A stretch of 64,000 nucleotides of DNA from Christiangramia bathymodioli (GTDB lineage Bacteria > Bacteroidota > Bacteroidia > Flavobacteriales > Flavobacteriaceae). Below are positions 1-9,372 of the stretch, piece by piece. Location: the NCBI GenBank assembly GCA_009735695.1, contig SRSL01000002.1:115229-179228 (forward strand). Direction: 5' to 3'. The translations under genes and the position numbers were made by a program. Under the pieces are notes generated by a model. That model saw only the letters and a list, made by a program, of their open reading frames with translations, did no database searches and was not told the DNA's origin. Each line of letters begins with the position of its first letter. Position 1 is the stretch's first letter.

Positions 1-960
1 CAGGCATACATTTCCTTTTTTGTAAGCCGCCATTAAGCCGGGTACTCCTAGAGCCGAATCTGGTTTGAATTCCAGCGGGTCGAGGAACTGGTCATCGATT
101 CTTCGATAAATCACATCCACTTTTTCCGGGCCGTTGATGGTCTTCATATAAACGAAGTCATTTTCCACAAAAAGATCCTGACCTTCAACCAGCTCCACAC
201 CCATGGCTTTCGCCAGGTAGGAATGTTCATAATAGGCGGAATTATAGATCCCCGGGGTGATCACCACGCAATTGGGTACATCCACGCCTTTTGGCTTCAC
301 CGTTTCCAGGATCTCCAGAAGATTTTCGGCATAATCGGTTACCGTGTGAGCCTGGTAATGATTAAAAACCCCGAAAAGAGCCCTTTTCAAAGCCGTCCTG
401 TTACAGATCACATAACTAACCCCTGAAGGACAACGAATATTATCTTCCAGCACATAATATTTTCCGTCTGAATGTTTTATCAGGTCGGTTCCTGAAATAT
501 GGTTATAAATCCCACCTGGCGGATCAAAACCATTCATCTGGTCGAGGTAATTTTCTGAGGAGCTGATGAGATCCAGCGGAACAATTCCTTCCTTGATAAT
601 TTTCTTATCGTGATAGACATCCCAGAGAAAGGCATTGAGAGCCTTACTTCTTTGCAGGACTCCTTTTTCAATATGCTCCCATTCTTCGGAATCTATGATT
701 CGTGGAAAAAGATCGAAAGGAAAGATCTTTTCTTTAATTTCATGATCGCCATAAACCTGGAAAGTAATACCCTGGTTAAAAAAAGAAGCTTTGGCCTTAT
801 TATTAAGTCTTCCAAAGTCCTTCGCAGAATGTTCGCTGTAAAGTTCAAATAATGTCTTATAGGTTTCCCTTACGTTGTCATTTTCATCAAAGATCTCATC
901 ATAGAGTTTTGGGTCCCGGTTATAGGATTTAAAAGTTGGATTATCATTGCTGCTTTTCAT
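1..960 (-). CDS. Circularly permuted ATP-grasp protein (DUF404/DUF407 type), C-terminus cut by window edge
   Basis: An open frame runs from an ATG at 960 off the left edge, giving about 320 residues without a stop. It reads like the circularly permuted ATP-grasp family (COG2308): a YHDKKII segment, a stretch around FDPPGGIYNHISG, and the family signature EDNIRCPSGVSYV. Members are thought to form peptide-like bonds and usually sit beside an alpha-E protein and a transglutaminase-like protease; those partners would lie to the left of the window. The next gene is divergent, across a 184-base AT-rich gap. The family is clear; the substrate is unknown. Confidence 0.85.
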   Translation of the reverse strand, partial: MKSSNDNPTFKSYNRDPKLYDEIFDENDNVRETYKTLFELYSEHSAKDFGRLNNKAKASFFNQGITFQVYGDHEIKEKIFPFDLFPRIIDSEEWEHIEKGVLQRSKALNAFLWDVYHDKKIIKEGIVPLDLISSSENYLDQMNGFDPPGGIYNHISGTDLIKHSDGKYYVLEDNIRCPSGVSYVICNRTALKRALFGVFNHYQAHTVTDYAENLLEILETVKPKGVDVPNCVVITPGIYNSAYYEHSYLAKAMGVELVEGQDLFVENDFVYMKTINGPEKVDVIYRRIDDQFLDPLEFKPDSALGVPGLMAAYKKGNVCL

Positions 961-1144
961 GGATATGATTTGTTATAAAATATAAACAAATTATCTCATA
1001 TTCAGTAATTTAAATTAAAGGTGACATAATATTTGGTTCCTGATCTTGATAAAATGCCTTTGTACAATCAAAAATTTTAAGCAAAACTCTAATTCGCAAA
1101 AAGAGTTTATAAATTTTACCTTAGCATTTCAGAAAAAATAGAAC

Positions 1145-2173
1145 ATGAAAGAAATCGATCTTAGAAGTGATACTGTAACCAGACCTACTAAAGAAATGCT
1201 CCAGGCCATCATGACCGCTAAAGTAGGGGATGATGTGTATAAGGAAGATCCAACTGTGAACGAGCTGGAAGAAAAACTGGCCAAAATGTTCGGAATGGAC
1301 GAGGCATTATTCTTTCCAACCGGGAGTATGGCAAATCAGGCGGCCATCAAATTACATACGCAGCCCGGAGAGCAATTAATCTGTGATAAATGGGCCCATG
1401 TTTATAATTATGAAGGTGGTGGAGTTTCATTCAACAGCGGGGTTTCCTGCAAACTGGTTGACGGAGACCGCGGAATGATCACCGCAGACCAGGTGGTGGA
1501 TAATATTAATCCGCCAGATTTCTATCACAGTCCTTTAACCAGCCTGGTTTGTCTTGAAAATACGACCAACAAAGGGGGAGGAGCCTGCTATGACCTGGAG
1601 GAGATCAAAAAGATAAGAAAAGTTTGCAATGAGCATGGCCTGGGATTGCACCTGGATGGAGCGAGATTGTTCAATGCCCTTGTAAAAAAAGGAGAAGACC
1701 CTAAAGACTACGGAAAGATATTCGATACGATTTCAGTTTGTCTCTCAAAAGGATTGGGTACCCCCATGGGATCGGTGCTTATCGGGAAAAAGGAGCTGAT
1801 GAAAAACGCGATCCGGGTTAGAAAGGTGCTTGGAGGCGGAATGCGTCAGGTTGGTTTTATGGCCGCGGCGGGAGTTTTTGCCCTCGATCATCATGTGGAT
1901 CGCCTGAAAAAGGATAACGATCGTGCAGCAGAAATAGGGAACGCGTTATCCAAACAATCTTATATTTCTAAAGTTGAGCCGGTAGAAACCAATATCGTGA
2001 TCTTTTATCTGAAAGATATTGAAAAAGAAGCTGATTTTCTGAAAGCTCTGACTGAACAAAATATCAGGATCAGTAATATGGGCCACGGAAAGCTGCGCAT
2101 AGTTACGCATCTGGATTATACCGAAGAAATGCATCAGCGCTTCCTTTCTGTTCTGGAAAACATCCAACTTTAA
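1145..2173 (+). CDS. ltaE: Low-specificity L-threonine aldolase
   Basis: A PLP enzyme of fold type I that splits L-threonine or L-allo-threonine into glycine and acetaldehyde. The protein is 342 residues, the usual length. It opens with the family's IDLRSDTVTRPT segment. HLDGARLFNA supplies the cofactor-binding aspartate (about D171), and CLSKGLGTPMGS supplies the Schiff-base lysine (about K202). It is a cytoplasmic, apparently single gene, divergent from the ATP-grasp gene and followed after 83 bases by a peroxiredoxin. The start is the first ATG and gives the full conserved N-terminus. A fumarase- or kynureninase-like activity is unlikely given the intact signature. Confidence 0.92.
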   Translation: MKEIDLRSDTVTRPTKEMLQAIMTAKVGDDVYKEDPTVNELEEKLAKMFGMDEALFFPTGSMANQAAIKLHTQPGEQLICDKWAHVYNYEGGGVSFNSGVSCKLVDGDRGMITADQVVDNINPPDFYHSPLTSLVCLENTTNKGGGACYDLEEIKKIRKVCNEHGLGLHLDGARLFNALVKKGEDPKDYGKIFDTISVCLSKGLGTPMGSVLIGKKELMKNAIRVRKVLGGGMRQVGFMAAAGVFALDHHVDRLKKDNDRAAEIGNALSKQSYISKVEPVETNIVIFYLKDIEKEADFLKALTEQNIRISNMGHGKLRIVTHLDYTEEMHQRFLSVLENIQL

Positions 2174-2256
2174 TTTTTTCAATTCTTAACTTAAGATTGG
2201 CTTATCCTTAATAGTGAGAGGTGGTTAGATGAAATATTTTTGAAGAAAATCAAGGC

Positions 2257-2772
2257 ATGAAAAACTTAAAACCAGGACAGCAGGTTCCCGATTTAATTTT
2301 GGATACTACTAAGGGAGTCAAATGGAATCTTCAGGAAAGTAAACCGGAGAATTTCACCTTGTTAATTGTTTACCGGGGAATTCATTGTCCGGTTTGTAAA
2401 AAATACCTCGAAGAACTGAATGAAAAAGTAGATGATTTCAGGGATAAAGGTGTGGAAGTGGTTTGCGTGAGCTCCAATGCTAAGGAGCTGGCCTATCAGA
2501 CAGTTGAAGAATGGGAAGTTGAAAATCTTGATATCGCCTACGGAATGGATACCGAAGAGGGTAGAAAATGGGGGCTTTATGTTTCCGAAGCTATCAAGGA
2601 ATCAGAGCCGGAAGCCTTTCTGGAGCCAGCGCTCTTTATCATCAGGCCTGATAATAGCCTTTACTCGGCAAGCATACAGTCGATGCCGTTTGCCAGGCCA
2701 AGGATTGAGGAACTATTGAAATCTATTAGTTTTGTTATAAAGGAAGACTATCCAGCCAGAGGTAGTCATTAA
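2257..2772 (+). CDS. Peroxiredoxin-like AhpC/TSA family protein
   Basis: A 171-residue thioredoxin-fold protein of the AhpC/TSA superfamily. The redox site is HCPVCKK (C44 and C47), on the strand that follows LLIVYRGI. A CxxC of this kind is typical of the peroxiredoxin-like subgroup that reduces peroxides or disulfides in the cytoplasm. There is no signal peptide. A strong inverted-repeat terminator shared with the convergent ybaB gene follows directly. The natural reductant and substrate cannot be read from the sequence. Confidence 0.82.
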   Translation: MKNLKPGQQVPDLILDTTKGVKWNLQESKPENFTLLIVYRGIHCPVCKKYLEELNEKVDDFRDKGVEVVCVSSNAKELAYQTVEEWEVENLDIAYGMDTEEGRKWGLYVSEAIKESEPEAFLEPALFIIRPDNSLYSASIQSMPFARPRIEELLKSISFVIKEDYPARGSH

Positions 2773-2783
2773 GCAAAAAAAAC

Positions 2784-2814
2784 AAAAGGCCAGAATTTGC
2801 ATTCTGGCCTTTTT
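2784..2814. terminator. Bidirectional terminator between peroxiredoxin and ybaB
   Basis: A long perfect stem, AAAGGCCAGAAT / ATTCTGGCCTTT with a four-base loop, is flanked by A-runs on the left and T-runs on the right. It can therefore stop transcription from both convergent genes. Confidence 0.85.
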
Positions 2815-2833
2815 AGTTATAAATTTATTTGGA

Positions 2834-3160
2834 TTACTTCAGCATATCTCCCATGCCAGGAATATCTGGCATGCCATCCTTGGCGGCTGCAGCCACTTCC
2901 GTCTCGTGAATCTTTCCTGCTTTCTCGATCGCCTTATTCAAAGTAAGAACGAGGTAATCTTCAAGTTGTTCCTTGTCATTCAATAATTCATCGTCGATGG
3001 TAATGTTCTTTACTTCACGGTTAGCGGTAACGGTAACCTTCAGGAGGCCATCATTCGATTTTTCCTCCACCATTACTGTATCCATCCTTTTTTTAGTGGC
3101 TTCCACGTTTGCCTGGGCTTCCTTCAATTTGTTCATCATGCCCATCATATCTCCAAACAT
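2834..3160 (-). CDS. ybaB: YbaB/EbfC family nucleoid-associated DNA-binding protein
   Basis: A 108-residue protein of the YbaB/EbfC family, dimeric tweezer-like proteins that bind DNA. It opens [16 protein letters not shown], has the helix-strand pattern [19 protein letters not shown], and ends in the usual Met/Gly-rich tail ([13 protein letters not shown]). In many bacteria the gene sits by dnaX and recR, but here it stands alone, convergent with a peroxiredoxin and divergent from a secreted peptidase. The start ATG at 3160 gives the normal family length. Confidence 0.93.
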   Translation of the reverse strand: MFGDMMGMMNKLKEAQANVEATKKRMDTVMVEEKSNDGLLKVTVTANREVKNITIDDELLNDKEQLEDYLVLTLNKAIEKAGKIHETEVAAAAKDGMPDIPGMGDMLK

Positions 3161-3223
3161 AATTTTCAGATTTTAGATTTTGTGAGCTCAAAATTACTAA
3201 ATTACCCTCGTAATTCAGTACAA

Positions 3224-5350
3224 ATGATAAGACTATTAGTTATTCTATTAGGATGCGTTACCTTTGCATCTGCTCAAAATAATATCGATTTGAAAAAAGA
3301 CATTCTGGCCCCCAGGGCGAAAAAAGTTCCGAAGAAACTGGAGATTCACGGCGATGTGAGAGTGGATAATTATTTCTGGATGAACCAAAGGGAAGATCCC
3401 GAGGTGATCGCTTACCTGGAAGCTGAAAATGCATACAACGATAAATTAACAGCCCATACTAAAAAGTTCCAGGTAGATCTTTTTAAGGAGATGAAAGCCC
3501 GTATCAAGGAAGATGACGAATCGGTTCCGTATAAGCTCAATGGTTACTGGTATATCACCCGTTTTGAAAAGGGATATGATTATCCTGTTTATAGCAGGAA
3601 AAAAGAAAGCCTGGATGCCCCGGAAGAGGTCCTGTTTAATGTGAACGAAATGGCCAAGCCTTTTGACTATTATAGTCTTGGCGGTTTGAACGTGAGCCCT
3701 GATAATAAGCTGGTTGCATTTGGTACCGATACCGTTAGCCGAAGACAATATACCATCAGAATTAAGAATCTTGAAACCGGTGAGATATATGATGAGAATA
3801 TCGAAAATACCACCGGTGGATCAACCTGGGCGAACGATAACAAAAGCCTGTATTATGCCAAAAAAGATCCTCAAACCCTGAGGTCGTACCAGATCTTTAA
3901 GCATATCCTGGGAACCGACCCAGAAGAAGATCAGCTGGTGTATGAAGAGGAAGACGAAACCTTTAATACCTATGTGTATAAATCCAAATCCAGGGAATAC
4001 ATTATCATTGGTTCACATAGCACTTTGACCACCGAATATCGATTCCTGGATGCCGATACGCCGGAAAAGGAATTTCAGCTATTCCAGCCAAGAACTCGTG
4101 GGATGGAATATAGCATTTCTCACTTTAACGGTGATTTTTATATCGTGACCAATAAAGATGGAGCCACGAATTTTAAATTGATGAAAACCCCGGTTGATAA
4201 GACCGGGATGGAAAACTGGGTGGACGTGATCCCGCACCGCCAGGATTTTTTACTTGAAGATATCGATATTTTCAAGGATTATTTGGTGGTTAGTGAGCGA
4301 AATAACGGGCTTAACAAGATCAGGATCATAAGATGGGATGGTAGCGAAGATTATCATATTCCGTTCGATAACGAAACCTATACGGCCTTTACCGCCATAA
4401 ATCCTGATTTCGATACTGAATATCTAAGGTATAATTATAACAGTTTGACCACTCCAACTTCGGTGGTGGAATTCAACATGAAGACCCGGGAGAAGGAGGT
4501 GCTGAAAGAGCAGGAAGTGCTTGGAGGTAATTTCGATAAAGATAATTATGCGTCTGAAAGGATCTGGGCAACAGCCGAAGATGGTACAAAAATCCCGGTG
4601 TCACTGGTTTACCGCAAGGGAATCAAAATGGACGGAAGCAATCCATTGCTTCAGTATGCCTATGGATCCTATGGATCTACCATAGACCCTTATTTTTCAT
4701 CGGTTAGGTTAAGTTTGCTGGACAGAGGTTTTATCTACGCGATCGCTCACATTCGCGGAGGTGAGTATCTGGGCCGCGAATGGTACGAGAATGGTAAGCT
4801 ATTTACCAAAAAGAATACGTTTACCGATTTTATCGATGTTTCGAAATACCTTATTGAGCAAAATTACACCTCGCCAGAACATTTATATGCGATGGGAGGT
4901 TCAGCAGGCGGATTGCTGATGGGTGCCGTGGTAAATATGGCGCCCGAACTATATAACGGCGTGATCGCTGCCGTGCCTTTCGTAGATGTGGTGACTACCA
5001 TGCTGGATGACAGTATCCCATTGACTACCGGTGAGTATGATGAATGGGGCAATCCGAACGAAAAGGAATATTATGAATATATGAAATCCTATTCGCCTTA
5101 CGATAATGTGAAAGCCCAGGATTACCCGAATATGCTGGTAACCACAGGTCTGCATGATTCCCAGGTGCAGTACTGGGAACCGGCGAAATGGGTGGCGAAG
5201 TTGAGAGAACTAAAAACCGACAATAATATTCTTCTGTTGCATACCAATATGGATGCTGGCCATGGAGGAGCTTCAGGACGTTTTGAGGCGCTGAAGGAAG
5301 TTGCTGAAGAATATGCGTTTTTACTGGACCTGGAAGGGATCAACCAATAA
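3224..5350 (+). CDS. ptrB: Secreted oligopeptidase B-like S9A peptidase
   Basis: A serine peptidase of the prolyl oligopeptidase family that cleaves short peptides, in the oligopeptidase B subgroup after basic residues. I place the start at the ATG at 3224 because it begins a clean signal peptide (MIRLLVILLGCVTFASAQ); an upstream in-frame GTG at 3182 would bury it. A beta-propeller region precedes the C-terminal hydrolase domain, which carries the family motif AHIRGGEYLGREWYENGK. The triad is S560 in GGSAGG, D645 in GLHDSQV and H680 in DAGHGG. At about 708 residues it is full length. The signal peptide implies periplasmic action; classical E. coli PtrB lacks one. Confidence 0.9.
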   Translation: MIRLLVILLGCVTFASAQNNIDLKKDILAPRAKKVPKKLEIHGDVRVDNYFWMNQREDPEVIAYLEAENAYNDKLTAHTKKFQVDLFKEMKARIKEDDESVPYKLNGYWYITRFEKGYDYPVYSRKKESLDAPEEVLFNVNEMAKPFDYYSLGGLNVSPDNKLVAFGTDTVSRRQYTIRIKNLETGEIYDENIENTTGGSTWANDNKSLYYAKKDPQTLRSYQIFKHILGTDPEEDQLVYEEEDETFNTYVYKSKSREYIIIGSHSTLTTEYRFLDADTPEKEFQLFQPRTRGMEYSISHFNGDFYIVTNKDGATNFKLMKTPVDKTGMENWVDVIPHRQDFLLEDIDIFKDYLVVSERNNGLNKIRIIRWDGSEDYHIPFDNETYTAFTAINPDFDTEYLRYNYNSLTTPTSVVEFNMKTREKEVLKEQEVLGGNFDKDNYASERIWATAEDGTKIPVSLVYRKGIKMDGSNPLLQYAYGSYGSTIDPYFSSVRLSLLDRGFIYAIAHIRGGEYLGREWYENGKLFTKKNTFTDFIDVSKYLIEQNYTSPEHLYAMGGSAGGLLMGAVVNMAPELYNGVIAAVPFVDVVTTMLDDSIPLTTGEYDEWGNPNEKEYYEYMKSYSPYDNVKAQDYPNMLVTTGLHDSQVQYWEPAKWVAKLRELKTDNNILLLHTNMDAGHGGASGRFEALKEVAEEYAFLLDLEGINQ

Positions 5351-5427
5351 TTAAAAAATTTGCCTTAAATTTGACCGGTTTTTGAATTTAACGATTTGAG
5401 AGCCTTTCGTAAAAAGAACTTCGATTT

Positions 5428-6468
5428 ATGAGAGAAGACTTGAAGGTTTATGACAATGTATTACAACTCGTAGGTAATACACCGTTAATTCACTTAAACA
5501 AAATAACCTCAGGATTTAATGGAGATTTCTATGCTAAAGTAGAAGCATTTAATCCGGGACATTCCTCAAAAGACCGTATCGCGCTTTATATTATTGAGGA
5601 GGCTGAAAGAAATGGAATTCTGAAGCCTGGAGATACCATTATTGAAACTACCTCCGGGAATACAGGTTTTAGTATCGCAATGGTAAGTATCATCAAAGGA
5701 TATGACTGTATCCTTGCTGTGAGTTCCAAATCCTCGAAAGATAAGATCGATATGCTCAGGACGATGGGAGCGAAGGTGTATGTTTGTCCGGCAAACGTTC
5801 CGGCAGACGATCCACGTTCTTATTACGAGGTAGCTAAAAGATTACATTCTGAAATTAAGGGCTCTGTTTATATCAATCAGTATTTTAATGAATTAAATAT
5901 TGATGCACACTTCAATTCAACTGGGCCAGAGATCTGGAAACAAACCGAAGGAAAGATCACCCACCTTGTTGCCTGTAGTGGTACCGGTGGAACCATCTCC
6001 GGAACGGCCAGGTATCTCAAATCTCAGAATCCTGATATTCGTATCCTCGGAATCGATGCTTTTGGTTCTGTTTTAAAAAAATACCACGAAACCCGTGAAC
6101 TGGATAAGGATGAGATTTATCCGTACAGAATTGAAGGCCTAGGGAAGAATTTGATCCCGACGGCTACCGATTTTGATGTGATCGATCAGTTCATGAAGGT
6201 ATCTGATGAAGATGCTGCCCATGCGGCCCGGGAATTGGCGAGGACCGAGGGAATTTTTGCTGGTTACACCAGTGGCGCGGCCATGCAGGGTCTTAAGCAA
6301 TATGCCGAAGAGGGCGAATTCGATGAGAATTCGAAGGTAGTGGTTTTGTTCCCAGACCATGGTTCCCGTTATATGAGCAAGATCTACAGTGATGACTGGA
6401 TGAGCGAGCAGGGCTTTTTCGATGCTCAAAACGAAGTTTCCACTCAGGATATCGAGATCATTAAGTAG
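5428..6468 (+). CDS. PLP-dependent cysteine-synthase-family enzyme, candidate cysteate synthase
   Basis: A fold-type II PLP enzyme of the cysteine synthase / cystathionine beta-synthase family, 346 residues. It shows the Schiff-base lysine in HSSKDRIA (K48), the substrate loop TSGNTGFS and the phosphate-binding loop [12 protein letters not shown]-terminal extension of about 30 residues goes beyond plain CysK, and there is no CBS domain pair. The next gene is an alpha-oxoamine synthase on the same strand. Such a pair is reported for flavobacterial sulfonolipid synthesis, where cysteate is made and then acylated. That role is my inference; ordinary cysteine synthase activity is the main alternative. 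The start is the first ATG. Confidence 0.75.
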   Translation: MREDLKVYDNVLQLVGNTPLIHLNKITSGFNGDFYAKVEAFNPGHSSKDRIALYIIEEAERNGILKPGDTIIETTSGNTGFSIAMVSIIKGYDCILAVSSKSSKDKIDMLRTMGAKVYVCPANVPADDPRSYYEVAKRLHSEIKGSVYINQYFNELNIDAHFNSTGPEIWKQTEGKITHLVACSGTGGTISGTARYLKSQNPDIRILGIDAFGSVLKKYHETRELDKDEIYPYRIEGLGKNLIPTATDFDVIDQFMKVSDEDAAHAARELARTEGIFAGYTSGAAMQGLKQYAEEGEFDENSKVVVLFPDHGSRYMSKIYSDDWMSEQGFFDAQNEVSTQDIEIIK

Positions 6469-6492
6469 AAAAATATTTTAACACTTATTAAC

Positions 6493-6530
6493 AAAAGGCA
6501 TCCAATTTCTTGTTGGATGCCTTTGTTTTT
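6493..6530 (+). terminator. Terminator after the cysteine-synthase-like gene
   Basis: The stem AAAGGCATCCAA / TTGGATGCCTTT is followed by a T-rich tract. It separates the two PLP-enzyme genes, so the second has its own promoter. Confidence 0.8.
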
Positions 6531-6557
6531 CTTAGCTTTCGGGGGTTGAAAATTAAC

Positions 6558-6590
6558 TTTGTAGAATTGAGCCAAATTTCAGTATTTTTG
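6558..6590 (+). promoter_or_regulatory. Bacteroidota-type promoter before the oxoamine synthase
   Basis: A -33 box TTTG (6558-6561) lies 21 bases before a -7 box TATTTTTG (6583-6590). This matches the TTTG-N-TAnnTTTG pattern used by the Bacteroidota housekeeping sigma factor and places a start site roughly 15 bases before the ATG at 6613. Confidence 0.6.
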
Positions 6591-6612
6591 CGGCTCGTCT
6601 AAAAAATGACTG

Positions 6613-7875
6613 ATGAAGGATTTATTTGATAAAATTTACAAAGACAAAGGGCCATTGGGTAAATGGGCGGAGCAGGCTGAAGGTTACTTCGTTTTTCCTA
6701 AACTGGAAGGGCCAATCTCGAATCGAATGAAATTCCGCGGTAAGGAAGTAATTACCTGGAGTATCAACGATTATTTAGGTTTGGCAAACCATCCCGAGGT
6801 TCGTAAAGTAGATGCTGAAGCAGCTGCCGAGTACGGTTCTGCTTATCCGATGGGGGCGAGGATGATGAGTGGTCATACAGATCTTCATGAAAGACTACAG
6901 GATGAACTGGCTTCTTTTGTACATAAACAGGCAGCTTATCTTTTGAATTTTGGTTACCAGGGAATGGTTTCTACCATCGATGCTTTAGTTTCCAAGCAGG
7001 ACGTGATCGTTTACGATGTAGATGCACATGCCTGTATCATTGACGGGGTTAGGTTACACCTTGGTCAGCGATTTACCTACAAGCACAACGATATGGAAAG
7101 TATCGAAAAGAACCTGAAACGTGCTACCAAGATCGCCGAACAAACCGGAGGAGGAATTCTTCTAATTTCTGAAGGCGTTTTCGGAATGCGAGGTGAGCAG
7201 GGAAAACTCAAGGAGATCGTTGAGCTTAAGAAAAAATATAATTTCAGATTATTCGTAGATGATGCTCATGGATTCGGAACACTTGGTAAAACAGGAGCCG
7301 GAGCAGGAGAGGAGCAGGGAGTACAGGACGAGATAGACGTTTATTTCGCAACTTTTGCAAAATCTCTTGCGAGTACCGGAGCCTTTATCGCCGGTGACAA
7401 AGAGATCATCGACTATTTAAAATACAACCTTCGTTCACAGATGTTCGCTAAATCACTGCAAATGCAGCTGGTTGTTGGCGCATTAAAACGTCTGGAAATG
7501 CTTCGCACCATGCCTGAGCTTAAAGAAAAGCTTTGGGATAATGTGAATGCGCTTCAGAATGGATTAAAAGAAAAAGGTTTCGATATTGGTACTACCCAAA
7601 GTTGTGTAACCCCGGTATACCTGAAAGGTAGTATTCCGGAGGCTATGGCATTGGTTAAAGACCTTCGCGAAAACCATGGGGTTTTCTGTTCTATCGTGGT
7701 TTACCCGGTAATTCCGAAAGGTCTTATCCTTCTAAGAATGATTCCAACTGCCACGCATACTATGCAGGATATCGAAGAGACTTTGGATGCGTTCTCTGCG
7801 ATCAGGGAAAGACTTGAAAATGGAACTTATAAAAGGCTGTCAGCATCTGTTGAAGAAGCGATGGCTAACAAATAA
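6613..7875 (+). CDS. Alpha-oxoamine synthase (serine palmitoyltransferase-like), candidate cysteate acyltransferase
   Basis: A fold-type I PLP enzyme of 420 residues that condenses an amino acid with an acyl thioester, releasing CO2. Typical signs are INDYLGLANHP near the N-terminus, DVDAHACIIDG, the aspartate/histidine pair in DDAHGFGTLG, and the lysine in TFAKSLAST (K250). Relatives are serine palmitoyltransferase, KBL and BioF. In flavobacteria a homologue acylates cysteate to start capnine and sulfobacin lipids. The neighbouring cysteine-synthase-like gene supports cysteate rather than serine or glycine as substrate, but the sequence alone cannot settle it. No acyl-CoA ligase or biotin gene is nearby. 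Confidence 0.8.
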   Translation: MKDLFDKIYKDKGPLGKWAEQAEGYFVFPKLEGPISNRMKFRGKEVITWSINDYLGLANHPEVRKVDAEAAAEYGSAYPMGARMMSGHTDLHERLQDELASFVHKQAAYLLNFGYQGMVSTIDALVSKQDVIVYDVDAHACIIDGVRLHLGQRFTYKHNDMESIEKNLKRATKIAEQTGGGILLISEGVFGMRGEQGKLKEIVELKKKYNFRLFVDDAHGFGTLGKTGAGAGEEQGVQDEIDVYFATFAKSLASTGAFIAGDKEIIDYLKYNLRSQMFAKSLQMQLVVGALKRLEMLRTMPELKEKLWDNVNALQNGLKEKGFDIGTTQSCVTPVYLKGSIPEAMALVKDLRENHGVFCSIVVYPVIPKGLILLRMIPTATHTMQDIEETLDAFSAIRERLENGTYKRLSASVEEAMANK

Positions 7876-7896
7876 GAAGCACATATTTTTTGATAT

Positions 7897-7927
7897 AAAA
7901 AATGCCGGTTTTTAAACCGGCATTTTT
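7897..7927. terminator. Terminator shared by convergent genes
   Basis: The stem AATGCCGGTTT / AAACCGGCATT is flanked by A-runs and T-runs. It sits between the stops of the plus-strand oxoamine synthase and the minus-strand outer-membrane gene. Confidence 0.85.
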
Positions 7928-7947
7928 ATTTTAAATATTAGCGCTCT

Positions 7948-8913
7948 TTAATTTCCGTTTCCATTCCCGTTCTCGTTTTCGATCTCTTTCCCAAGCTTTT
8001 CACTTCGTTGTCTTCTTTTGTTTCCTTCATTAGAATCTTCTAAAAACTCATCCACTTTATGCAGGTCAAATCGATAGGAAATTCCCGCTGCCACCTGCCA
8101 TTTTGATGGGGTGTCTTTAAAATTCACCAGGCCGGATACATCAAACTGAAAATCCTTTCCTATAAGATAGGCTGCTCCACCACGCAGGATATCATCTGCA
8201 TACAGGTCACTTACGATTCCCTGATATTCCCCGAAAATGGCCAGGTTCTCGGTAAGAGTATGGGTAACAGTGATGATTCCCGTATAACTTCTGAAATCTT
8301 CTGTGAGTCGGTCTCCAATGAAATTAAGTACCAGCACCCATCGGCCCCAGTTGTTCTGGGTAATAATTGCCGCTTTCGGGCTGAATTTGGATTCCCCCTC
8401 GAACAGGTACGGGTTATCTCCAAAGGCAAAATTCGCTCCTGCATAGATTGAAATGGCTGGAATTAATCTTTTCCATTTAAATCTTTGATTCGCTTTCCAG
8501 CTGTAAAGGTTAGGCTTGTCTTCTTCCAGGCTTACATAAGGATCGAATATCAGGTATTTGGCACCTATGGTATTAGACCTGAAATTGCTCAGCTGATATT
8601 CACTGTCTACCCCTAAAAAATTCTGAATTACATCCTGTGATTCAAAGGAACCGGTTAGATTCAATTCCAGTCTTTCGTAAAGCAGGCCATACCTAAGCTG
8701 GTAATCTATTCCCCAAACGTCAGCCTCCGTTCCGTATCCTGTATGGTTTTCGTTTCCAAAAAAGCTGCCCGCTTCCAGTTGGATCACATTGGTCCCCGCA
8801 GCAAAGGCTCCCTGAGATTGTCCAGGACGGTTGGAGTTAATGGTTTCGGTGTACTGCGCGTTCATCAAATGGAACGTAAAAAAGAACAGGCTTAAAAATG
8901 CTATTTTGCGCAT
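7948..8913 (-). CDS. Outer-membrane 'transporter' of the phenol MetA-deg type
   Basis: A 321-residue secreted protein with a signal peptide (cleavage likely after FHLMNAQ) and alternating short beta-strands, as in an outer-membrane barrel. Its opening TINSNRPGQSQGAFAAG and the strands GAKYLIFDP and FIGDRL fit the family annotated as putative meta-pathway phenol degradation outer-membrane protein. Real substrates are rarely known. The last residues are a low-complexity Asn/Gly/Glu tail coded by a short tandem hexamer-like run. Upstream on the minus strand a TATATTTG box (8936-8943) could serve as the -7 element. Confidence 0.7.
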   Translation of the reverse strand: MRKIAFLSLFFFTFHLMNAQYTETINSNRPGQSQGAFAAGTNVIQLEAGSFFGNENHTGYGTEADVWGIDYQLRYGLLYERLELNLTGSFESQDVIQNFLGVDSEYQLSNFRSNTIGAKYLIFDPYVSLEEDKPNLYSWKANQRFKWKRLIPAISIYAGANFAFGDNPYLFEGESKFSPKAAIITQNNWGRWVLVLNFIGDRLTEDFRSYTGIITVTHTLTENLAIFGEYQGIVSDLYADDILRGGAAYLIGKDFQFDVSGLVNFKDTPSKWQVAAGISYRFDLHKVDEFLEDSNEGNKRRQRSEKLGKEIENENGNGNGN

Positions 8914-9019
8914 AGGAGGTAGGCTTGTTTTCCCTCAAATATAGGAGATTTATTATAATTTTATGGTCAGAGATACCGGTTTGTGAAGGCTTCTTTTTAT
9001 TTTTGCAAAAAGCATTCAA

Positions 9020-9304
9020 ATGTTAGAAGCATCATTTTCCGGAGTACTGAAAACGATACTTATCGTTTTGTTAGTATACTTCGGTCTTAAAATATTTTTC
9101 CGCTTTTTCGGCCCCATGATCCTGAAATATTTCATGAAAAAAATGGGTAAAAAATTCGAGCAGCAATTCAATCAGCAGTTCGGCGGATACCAGCAGCAAA
9201 ATCAGAAACAGGAGGGCGAGGTGAGCATCGATAAAAACTCAGGCTCGAAAAGACGTTCCAATAAAAAAGTAGGGGAATATATCGATTACGAAGAAATTGA
9301 TTAA
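9020..9304 (+). CDS. DUF4834 family small membrane protein
   Basis: A 94-residue protein with one N-terminal membrane helix (TILIVLLVYFGLKIFFRFFG), a basic segment (MKKMGKKFEQQF), a Gln-rich linker and an acidic end (VGEYIDYEEID). This fits the flavobacterial DUF4834 family. The function is unknown. It is the first gene of a plus-strand set with the YfhO-like protein, glycosyltransferase and flippase; a TATTTTTG box at 8998-9005 just upstream may be its promoter. Confidence 0.75.
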   Translation: MLEASFSGVLKTILIVLLVYFGLKIFFRFFGPMILKYFMKKMGKKFEQQFNQQFGGYQQQNQKQEGEVSIDKNSGSKRRSNKKVGEYIDYEEID

Positions 9305-9372
9305 TTTCGATTTTAACAAAGCCTTCCTGAGGGCTTGTTCATTTTTCTGAAATAATCAAAAAGCCCCTTTTA

